From positions 1 through 5,174 of the forward strand of contig CALLNG010000241.1 in assembly GCA_938005345.1 (NCBI GenBank): 5,174 nt of DNA, written 5' to 3'. This document shows, piece after piece, positions 1 through 4,436 of this stretch; position 1 is the stretch's first letter; each line of letters opens with the position of its first letter. Origin of the DNA: an uncultured Clostridia bacterium. Lineage in GTDB: Bacteria; Bacillota; Clostridia; RUG12999. Both the position numbers and the translations under genes were made by a program. Under the pieces are notes generated by a model. That model did no database searches. It was not told where the DNA came from and worked only from the letters and a program-made list of their open reading frames with translations.

Positions 1-1799
1 TTGACGAGATTAGGCGCATTCCAGCATTGGAACTGTGTCATGCCATAGATATGGTACAAGGCCATTTTTGCCAACCGTTCCCCTAGCATCACCTGGGAGG
101 CCGCGCTAATATGAATGCTGTCTGACAATCCACAGTCCGTTGTCGGCAGAACCCAAACGTTTTTCAGCTGCATAGCGGCCTGGCGCTGTGCTTCGCGCAG
201 TCTGCCCCAACTGCGGTCCAGTTCCAGCGATGGCAGTCCCAGCGCTTTGTCAATCTGAAATGTCAACACCGGCAGCTCCTGCGCATCCAAATCCTGCCGG
301 ATGTTTTGTATCAGTTCCGCAAATTTTCCTAAATAGGCTTCTGCCGTTTCCATTTCTGCCGCATCCGTGCAGCCCTGGTACCACAGCATCCCTTTCACCT
401 TGGTATTCGCGCTGCTTTTTACAATATTCATCATATTCCAATATAAAGACCCTGGACAGTTTCTATCCCATTGGTCAATCCCGCTGCCGCCCAAAGCGCA
501 TGGGAGAAAGCCAATCGGATAACCGAGCAATCTTTTTATGTATTTACCAAACGACAAGTAGGGGCCGTTTCCTGTATTAGCGCCGTCCATATTCTGTGTA
601 TGCAGCGACTGCGTTGCGTCCTGAAATGGATGCGCTGCAATATCCCATTTCCCATTTTGCTTCAGCATATGGACTCCCATCTCAGGCCCGTCTGTAATGC
701 TGTCCTTTCCGTAGCCCACCGCGTTGCTCTGGCCTGCAATGATAAAGACGTCTCCCACGCCGACATGGCGGATCATATCTCCTCGGCGCGCCCATTCCAT
801 CTGCGAGGGATCGGACGTTAAACAGGTTTCAATCCGGTACAACCCACCCAGCGGAAGTTGGAGGTTTATGTGCCACCGGTTGTGTTCCACCTGGCATTTT
901 GTCCACGGCACGACCACCGTTCCGCAGGCTTCCCGCACCACACGGATATAGGGTACTGCCCCTACGCCGCCCTGCTGCGTCACAAATGTTCCGGAAAATT
1001 CTCTACTGGCACTTCCGCCTGTATGCTGCAAAATTTCCCAGTCCGATGCGCCGCTGCTAATAAAACAGCCAAACCGGCTTTGCACCAAAAAATCCGCAAT
1101 TTCCTCTGGTTGCTCCAAACTGTGCGGATGGTGCCCCACGCCGTGCTTGACAATCAATTTGATGTTGCCCTGGTTCGCCATGTACTGTGCATACAAAATC
1201 AGGCCATTTTCCTGAAGCGGCACCACTTCATCACAGTCCCCTGCGACCAGTATCACCGGAATCTCATTGGCAATTAGCGTGCCAATTTTATGCACTGGGT
1301 TTTCCGGCGTGTCCAGCTCGCCGCCTTGCACGCCATACAGTGTTTTGCATTCCTCCCACTCTTTGGGCGCGTACGTTCCCCGCAAATGCCCTTTGGGCCA
1401 ACTAAAAATGTCCAGCACCGGAGCATCTAAATACAGCTTATCGACCTTATAAGGATACTTTGCGGCATAATTGACAGCGTACAGCCCGCCCCGGCTGAAG
1501 CCTAGCAGCACCGCTTTTTGCGCCAAATGAAAGGTTTGTTCTATATACGTTTGAAACTCCCGCATCAAGCTGATTGCCTGTGGCGCGCCATACATGTCGC
1601 TGATGCGGTAGTACGCCAGGCACCAGCCCCGTTTTAGCATCTCCTGGTCTACAAAATCGAACGCGCCCAGAAACTCCGTCCGCCAAATGTATGGATTTTC
1701 TTCCTTCACTTGTGCCGGGCAGATGAGGACGCCCTCCCGTCCGTTTAGTTCAAACGTGTGAATGTCATAGTCCTGATACTGAGATACATCCAGACTCAT
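1..1799 (-). CDS. Dual-domain carbohydrate esterase: alpha/beta hydrolase fused to SASA (sialate O-acetylesterase-like) domain, C-terminus off window
   Basis: The frame is open for 599 codons from ATG at 1799 to the window edge, with AAAGGG and AGAGAGG Shine-Dalgarno-like stretches upstream (1807-1818). Residues ~1-240 form an alpha/beta hydrolase: nucleophile elbow GFSRGG (100-105, Ser102), an Asp in GDCDEVVP (187-194, probably Asp190), and a His in GVGHHPHSL (220-228, probably His223). Residues ~241-350 are beta-rich and look like the connecting domain of sialate O-acetylesterases. From ~350 a SASA domain follows: GQSNAVGYG (356-364, nucleophile Ser358), WYQG (473-476), and a DSIH block (560-563) supplying Asp560/His563. 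Both active sites therefore appear intact. In the family such enzymes hydrolyse O-acetyl esters on xylan, pectin or sialic acids; the exact substrate is not readable. I see no signal peptide at the N-terminus, so a cytoplasmic enzyme acting on imported oligosaccharides is likely. It lies 82 bp behind an SGNH hydrolase gene with no evident promoter or terminator between, so the two are probably co-transcribed. Confidence 0.9.
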   Translation of the reverse strand, partial: MSLDVSQYQDYDIHTFELNGREGVLICPAQVKEENPYIWRTEFLGAFDFVDQEMLKRGWCLAYYRISDMYGAPQAISLMREFQTYIEQTFHLAQKAVLLGFSRGGLYAVNYAAKYPYKVDKLYLDAPVLDIFSWPKGHLRGTYAPKEWEECKTLYGVQGGELDTPENPVHKIGTLIANEIPVILVAGDCDEVVPLQENGLILYAQYMANQGNIKLIVKHGVGHHPHSLEQPEEIADFLVQSRFGCFISSGASDWEILQHTGGSASREFSGTFVTQQGGVGAVPYIRVVREACGTVVVPWTKCQVEHNRWHINLQLPLGGLYRIETCLTSDPSQMEWARRGDMIRHVGVGDVFIIAGQSNAVGYGKDSITDGPEMGVHMLKQNGKWDIAAHPFQDATQSLHTQNMDGANTGNGPYLSFGKYIKRLLGYPIGFLPCALGGSGIDQWDRNCPGSLYWNMMNIVKSSANTKVKGMLWYQGCTDAAEMETAEAYLGKFAELIQNIRQDLDAQELPVLTFQIDKALGLPSLELDRSWGRLREAQRQAAMQLKNVWVLPTTDCGLSDSIHISAASQVMLGERLAKMALYHIYGMTQFQCWNAPNLV

Positions 1800-1881
1800 G
1801 TTGCTTCCCTTTCCTCTCTTTGCTAACTTGTCTTTGCTGTCTGCTATGTTTTTTCTCCGGCAGCAAGCCCTAAAAAACACC

Positions 1882-2463
1882 TTACCGGCTCATTTCCTGC
1901 CGCAGCAGGTTCCAAACCTTTTCAGCCAAATATTGGTATCCTGCCGCGCCATAATGTACGCCATCTTCCGAACGTAGTTCTAATTTGGCCGCCATGACCT
2001 GGTATAAATCATCCAACTTCAGATGCAGTTCCTGTGCCAGAGTGCGCACAGACGCATTGCGCTCCTGTACAATTTTCTCTTTCTCCGTGTCGCGCACTGG
2101 TGTGGATGTTGCCAAAACAATAGTCAGCCCAGGATAATTTTGTTGCATGTTTTGCATTACCGCCCGGTAGCGTGCGGCATAATCTTCCAGTGGCTGGTGA
2201 AACCCATGCAGCCCATTTGCAAAGTGCATAACCTGATACCGGTTCTGTGTGAGTATGTACTCCAATTCTTTTACAAACAGCGGATTGTCTGTGGCCTTGG
2301 AAGTGGTATAGGCGTCTACCGAAATTTCCTCTCCAGCAAGATTGCCAAGATACTGTTTATATCCCTCCGTAATAGAGTCTCCCACAAGCAAAATCCGCGG
2401 TTTATCTTTGCCGGATTCCACCTGCCAATACCGGCTCCATTCAATCTGTTCCAGCACTGACAT
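1882..2463 (-). CDS. SGNH/GDSL-family hydrolase (probable carbohydrate acyl-esterase)
   Basis: This 193-residue protein is a complete single-domain SGNH hydrolase. Block I is GDSITEGY (28-35, nucleophile Ser30). The HFANGLHGF stretch (80-88) supplies the block III Asn (Asn83). ATSTPVR (118-124) is the usual strand after it, and block V is DGVH (167-170) with catalytic Asp167 and His170. No signal peptide or membrane segment is visible, so it is predicted to be cytoplasmic. The start at 2463 is chosen because AGAGGAG (2480-2474) lies ten bases upstream; an ATG five bases earlier is out of frame. Members of this subgroup with the NGLHG motif are typically found with polysaccharide-degradation genes and act as acetylesterases, but the substrate here is inference. 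It is the first gene after the 6S-like RNA and directly precedes the alpha/beta hydrolase-SASA fusion. No convincing promoter is seen between the RNA and this start, so read-through from the RNA promoter is possible. Confidence 0.9.
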   Translation of the reverse strand: MSVLEQIEWSRYWQVESGKDKPRILLVGDSITEGYKQYLGNLAGEEISVDAYTTSKATDNPLFVKELEYILTQNRYQVMHFANGLHGFHQPLEDYAARYRAVMQNMQQNYPGLTIVLATSTPVRDTEKEKIVQERNASVRTLAQELHLKLDDLYQVMAAKLELRSEDGVHYGAAGYQYLAEKVWNLLRQEMSR

Positions 2464-2498
2464 TTCATTTGTTCTCCTCTCATAGTTCCCATAAATAG

Positions 2499-2694
2499 AA
2501 AAACCCCGCTCTGCCGTTACACAAAATCACTCTCAAACCTGCTAAGCCAGGTGGGTACCACCTCCGGGAGTTCATACGTCCCCTGGCACCGGGCAAACGC
2601 CCGGCGGGGGCATGTACTACAGGCCGGAAAGCCGGTTCCCTAGAGTATTCAATGGTTTTAGTAATTCTTGTGTTCGCACATCGCAGGGATTTCT
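2499..2694 (-). ncRNA. ssrS: 6S RNA candidate (RNA polymerase-binding regulator)
   Basis: Read on the minus strand, this ~196-nt segment folds into the rod typical of 6S RNA, which binds the housekeeping sigma factor-RNA polymerase holoenzyme as an open-promoter mimic. The closing stem pairs 2694-2683 with 2499-2509 (one bulged U). After an internal loop containing GAUGUGCGA opposite AACGGCAGA, a second helix pairs 2673-2660 with 2519-2531 with one bulge and a U-G pair that would be A-C on the other strand, favouring the minus strand. A large bubble follows, with a small hairpin in its 3' side (2552-2537, ACCUG/CAGGU). The terminal arm has GGGAACC/GGUACCC, a CCGG-CUUU-CCGG hairpin, and an apical 6-bp stem at 2589-2604. 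The 5' CCUGCGAUGU, the ACGGCA near the 3' end and the bubble hairpin resemble known 6S RNAs from memory. An unrelated structured leader of the esterase genes is the main alternative. Confidence 0.68.
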
Positions 2695-2706
2695 TTTGTT
2701 TCCCTT

Positions 2707-2729
2707 GGCGGCGTCCGCCGCCTTTTTTT
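2707..2729 (+). terminator. Intrinsic terminator-like hairpin, plus-strand orientation
   Basis: A perfect 7-bp GC inverted repeat (2707-2713 against 2716-2722, two-base loop, or 6 bp with a four-base loop) is followed by seven T residues on the plus strand. This is a textbook intrinsic terminator for transcription running left to right. No plus-strand gene precedes it; the sequence to its left is the 6S-like RNA and esterase genes on the opposite strand. It would stop antisense transcripts before they enter the converging DUF1292 region. On the minus strand the same hairpin would lie at the 5' end of the 6S precursor, preceded by an A-tract and not followed by a U-tract. Confidence 0.7.
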
Positions 2730-2742
2730 CTTCTCTCTTATG

Positions 2743-2771
2743 ATTCTATCATATTATGTTTCATTTTGCAA
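2743..2771 (-). promoter_or_regulatory. Sigma-A-type promoter for the 6S-like RNA (and possibly the esterase genes)
   Basis: On the minus strand TTGCAA (2771-2766) is followed after 17 bp by TAGAAT (2748-2743), with a TG one base upstream of the -10 hexamer (extended -10). Transcription would begin near 2736-2738, giving a leader of ~43 nt with the GC hairpin before the 6S-like fold. It lies between the DUF1292 stop codon and the RNA, where no gene is present. Confidence 0.75.
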
Positions 2772-2798
2772 GGATTGATACCCGTTTGTCATGAAATT

Positions 2799-3116
2799 TT
2801 AATCTTCAAAATCAAAAATGTCCTGGTTTTTATCTTTAAAAATCGCGTATACCTCTTCTGTAATCATCGGATCGTTGATTTGCAGCAGCGATTCTTCCCC
2901 ATCTTCCAATTCTTCCAGTTCCATGATCATCACGCCGTTATCGTCCGGCGGCAGCAAAATAACATAAGTCGCATCGCCATATTCAATGCTGTCCAAAAAT
3001 TCAAATTCCACTTCATTGCCGTCCTCGTCTGTCAGCACCACAAAGTTGTCCATTTCTTCTTCGCTGTGGTCATGCCCGCAGGCGCAATCTTCGCCATGTA
3101 CATGTTCATCTGCCAT
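2799..3116 (-). CDS. DUF1292 family acidic protein (YrzB-like)
   Basis: The 105-residue protein is strongly acidic and carries the DUF1292 pattern: a VVLTDEDGNEVEFEFLDSIE strand pair near the N-terminus, a YVILLPPDD segment in the middle, and an acidic EELEDGEESLLQI segment. Members such as B. subtilis YrzB are small conserved Firmicute proteins of unknown biochemical function, often encoded next to ruvX/yrrK; no such neighbour is seen here. Before the domain is a short His/Cys cluster (HVHGEDCACGHDH) that could bind a metal; this is inference. I start it at the second ATG (3116): AGGAGG at 3130-3125 leaves 8 bases to it but only 2 to the in-frame ATG at 3122. It is transcribed from its own strong promoter (3168-3140). 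No terminator follows its stop, so transcripts may continue into the 6S-like RNA. Confidence 0.88.
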   Translation of the reverse strand: MADEHVHGEDCACGHDHSEEEMDNFVVLTDEDGNEVEFEFLDSIEYGDATYVILLPPDDNGVMIMELEELEDGEESLLQINDPMITEEVYAIFKDKNQDIFDFED

Positions 3117-3124
3117 ACTCATAT

Positions 3125-3130
3125 CCTCCT
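3125..3130 (-). promoter_or_regulatory. AGGAGG ribosome binding site that decides the DUF1292 start
   Basis: A full AGGAGG lies 8 bases before the ATG at 3116 but only 2 bases before the ATG at 3122. The spacing favours the downstream start and removes two residues from the longest reading frame. Confidence 0.75.
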
Positions 3131-3139
3131 TTCTTTTCC

Positions 3140-3168
3140 ATTATACCAATATTCTTTTACTTTTACAA
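3140..3168 (-). promoter_or_regulatory. Strong sigma-A promoter for the DUF1292 gene
   Basis: TTGTAA (3168-3163) and a perfect TATAAT (3145-3140) are separated by 17 bp, with TG one base before the -10 (extended -10). The predicted start of transcription is just upstream of the AGGAGG site, giving a very short leader. Confidence 0.85.
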
Positions 3169-3187
3169 GGGAATTTCTTATAAATTT

Positions 3188-3219
3188 TTGAAACATTTTA
3201 TTGTCGGTTCTCATATACT
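3188..3219 (+). promoter_or_regulatory. Possible weak promoter for the small-gene run
   Basis: The only -10-like hexamer in the AT-rich spacer before 3255 is TATACT (3214-3219). The best -35 candidates are TTGAAA (3188-3193, 20-bp spacer) or GAAACA (3190-3195, 18-bp spacer), neither ideal. A promoter must exist here because the upstream gene is divergent, but its exact position, or use of another sigma factor, is not settled. Confidence 0.3.
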
Positions 3220-3254
3220 GGTAGTAATCATAAAATGGAAGCAGGTGGAACATC

Positions 3255-3509
3255 ATGAAACAAGTAGATATTGATGCGCTGCGCGCACTGGCAGGCATGC
3301 CGGACGGCGAATTGCAGCAGCGGCTTGCCGCAATGCTAAAGCAGACTGGGAACGAGTCCGCGGCGGGAAAAATCAACGCCTCCAGCATCCATGCGCTCAA
3401 AGAGCGCCTGTCCTCCATGGATCAGCGGCAACTGGACGCGCTTTTGGGACAGATGCAACAAATGGACAACGGCATGCTGCAAAAACTGCGCAATATGTTA
3501 AACCGCTAA
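3255..3509 (+). CDS. Small helical hypothetical protein, first gene of a three-gene run
   Basis: This 84-residue protein is not recognised. ATG at 3255 has AGGTGG (3243-3248) six bases upstream. The sequence is almost all amphipathic helix: DIDALRALAGMPDGELQQRL at residues 5-24 and a Gln/Met/Leu-rich second half (SSMDQRQLDALLGQMQQMDN, residues 53-72) ending in a basic KLRNMLNR tail. There is no membrane segment, signal peptide or cysteine. The pattern of short helices separated by Gly/Pro turns suggests a protein-protein interaction module. It is 44 bp from the next gene in the same direction, with a hairpin starting at its own stop codon, so it is probably translated with the two small genes behind it. 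Function unknown. Confidence 0.8.
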   Translation: MKQVDIDALRALAGMPDGELQQRLAAMLKQTGNESAAGKINASSIHALKERLSSMDQRQLDALLGQMQQMDNGMLQKLRNMLNR

Positions 3510-3529
3510 ATCCGCACAGGATGCGGATT
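3509..3529 (+). repeat. Intercistronic perfect hairpin after the first small gene
   Basis: AATCCGCA (3509-3516) and TGCGGATT (3522-3529) form an 8-bp perfect inverted repeat with a five-base loop. It begins at the last base of the stop codon of the upstream gene and ends ten bases before the next AGGAGG. No T-tract follows, so it is not a standard terminator; an RNA-processing, stability or partial-attenuation element is more likely. A protein-binding site cannot be excluded. Confidence 0.6.
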
Positions 3530-3553
3530 GTGTGAATCAGGAGGAATGATGCA

Positions 3554-3967
3554 ATGGCAAACCAAGATTTATCCAATGCAATCGAAATGTTAAAAAACTT
3601 GCTGGGCGATGGTGCAAGCGGCAAAGTGGATGAAATTGTGGAGACATTAGGGCTTGGCGGTGCGGCAAACATGAACAAAACGCCGCAAGCGCAGCCCGAC
3701 CCGGTTCCGGTGGACACAGCCCCCTCCCTGCCAGCTGAGCCTGCGGTGCCGGCACCTTCCGGGCAAAGCGCTAAACCACCGATGGATTTGTCCGGGCTGC
3801 TAGGCGGCATGGGCAGCATGGGCAGCCTGAAAAACAACCCGCACATGAATTTGCTTCTGGCACTTAAGCCATACATGAATCCCGTGCGTGCATCCAAAAT
3901 TGACAGCGCCATTAAAATCGTACAGCTCGCCCAAATTTCAAAAGGGCTTGGCCTTTTTAACAAATAA
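3554..3967 (+). CDS. Hypothetical protein with Pro-rich linker and conserved-looking C-terminal helical block
   Basis: The 137-residue protein has three parts. Residues 1-36 form an amphipathic helical start (NAIEMLKNLLGDG, then VDEIVETLGLGG). Residues 41-77 are a Pro/Ala-rich, probably unstructured linker. Residues ~78-136 hold a Gly/Met-rich stretch (GLLGGMGSMGS) followed by NNPHMNLLLALKPYMNPVRA and an amphipathic helix KIDSAIKIVQLAQ. The LLxALKPYhxxxRxxKIDxAIKhhxL pattern resembles a C-terminal block I recall from small clostridial hypothetical proteins, but no function is assigned to it to my knowledge. ATG at 3554 lies nine bases after AGGAGG (3539-3544); the ATGs at 3546 and 3549 are out of frame. 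It lies 29 bp before the next gene. No signal peptide or clear membrane helix; it may act as an adaptor for the membrane protein encoded next. Confidence 0.85.
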   Translation: MANQDLSNAIEMLKNLLGDGASGKVDEIVETLGLGGAANMNKTPQAQPDPVPVDTAPSLPAEPAVPAPSGQSAKPPMDLSGLLGGMGSMGSLKNNPHMNLLLALKPYMNPVRASKIDSAIKIVQLAQISKGLGLFNK

Positions 3968-3996
3968 ACCACTGGATAGAAAGGGGACGGACTACC

Positions 3997-4305
3997 ATGG
4001 AAAAATCGTATTTTAAAGAATTTGCCGCCCCGCAAGGGAGCGGAACGCATACCGCTTCACCGGACGGTTCTACCGCGCCGGATACCCATACCACAGCGCA
4101 AACGGCGAAGTTCACTGGACCGGGCCATTCGCTGGGCGCGCTCACTGGCGGCCTGGGCAATGCGCTGCGCAGCCTCGCGCTGGACGACATTATTTTGCTG
4201 GCCTTGATTTTGTTTTTGCTGGGCAGTGACACCGATGACAATCTACCCGTCATTTTATTGATTATCCTCTTTATTACAGGATTTCAAAAAGACAGTGAAG
4301 AATAA
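3997..4305 (+). CDS. Small membrane hairpin protein of unknown function
   Basis: The 102-residue protein has a hydrophilic N-terminal half (residues 1-45, rich in Thr, Pro, Gly, Ser and His; low complexity) and a C-terminal pair of short hydrophobic helices. The first (IILLALILFLLG, 65-76) and second (LPVILLIILFITGF, 83-96) are joined by the acidic turn SDTDDN, and the protein ends in a charged tail. It is probably a membrane hairpin with both ends on the same side. The start at 3997 has AAGGGGA (3981-3987) nine bases upstream. The nine bases ending in its ATG (ACTACCATG) are repeated before the sugar-kinase gene at 4437. It closes the run of three small genes; a new promoter begins three bases after its stop. 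I do not recognise a characterised family. Confidence 0.83.
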   Translation: MEKSYFKEFAAPQGSGTHTASPDGSTAPDTHTTAQTAKFTGPGHSLGALTGGLGNALRSLALDDIILLALILFLLGSDTDDNLPVILLIILFITGFQKDSEE

Positions 4306-4308
4306 GGC

Positions 4309-4337
4309 TTGCCCTCGTGCGGAAAATCGTGTATAAT
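4309..4337 (+). promoter_or_regulatory. Sigma-A promoter for the sugar kinase gene
   Basis: TTGCCC (4309-4314), a 17-bp spacer and a perfect TATAAT (4332-4337) begin three bases after the preceding stop codon. Transcription would start near 4344, giving a leader of about 93 nt before the kinase ATG. No catabolite-control (cre-like) operator is evident next to it. Confidence 0.82.
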
Positions 4338-4349
4338 ACATAGTAAGGA

Positions 4350-4365
4350 CTGCCAAATCAGGCAG
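4350..4365 (+). repeat. Inverted repeat in the kinase leader (operator or small hairpin)
   Basis: CTGCC (4350-4354) and GGCAG (4361-4365) flank a six-base spacer, just after the predicted transcription start. It could be a repressor operator or a small leader hairpin. A T5 tract at 4378-4382 is too far downstream for a standard terminator. Confidence 0.4.
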
Positions 4366-4436
4366 CAGCCGAATCTGTTTTTGTGCAGCAGAGCGGAAGG
4401 AAAATACGCATAGGATAAAGGAGGTACTGAACTACC

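Noticed and set aside
188..1452. Several plus-strand open frames (for example 471-821, 858-1277) opposite the esterase fusion
   Set aside because: They lie antisense to one uninterrupted 599-codon frame with clear catalytic motifs, have no convincing ribosome sites, and their translations are Cys/His/Pro-rich noise.
1800..1881. Possible promoter between the SGNH and fusion esterase genes
   Set aside because: No -10/-35 pair with acceptable spacing was found on the minus strand; the 82-bp gap looks like an intra-operon spacer.
2548..2566. T-box-like GGTGGTACC on the minus strand
   Set aside because: The full AGGGTGGTACCGCG antiterminator sequence is not present, no terminator follows, and the downstream gene is not an amino-acid or tRNA-ligase gene.
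2499..2694. Reading the structured RNA on the plus strand, ending at the terminator at 2707-2729
   Set aside because: The rod can fold on either strand, but a helix pair is U-G on the minus strand and A-C on the plus strand, the best promoter is on the minus strand, and the 6S-like sequence motifs appear only on the minus strand. I keep some doubt.
2652..3191. A 179-codon plus-strand frame with hydrophobic, Phe-rich translation
   Set aside because: It runs antisense across the DUF1292 gene and the 6S promoter. Its hydrophobicity is the complement of acidic codons, and no ribosome site precedes it.
3397..4050. A 217-codon minus-strand frame
   Set aside because: It overlaps three plus-strand small genes, all of which have good ribosome sites and sensible spacing; no Shine-Dalgarno sequence precedes its start.
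4350..4382. Terminator for the small-gene run
   Set aside because: The CTGCC/GGCAG hairpin is short and the T-tract starts 12 bases after it, and it lies downstream of the kinase promoter, so termination there would block the kinase.
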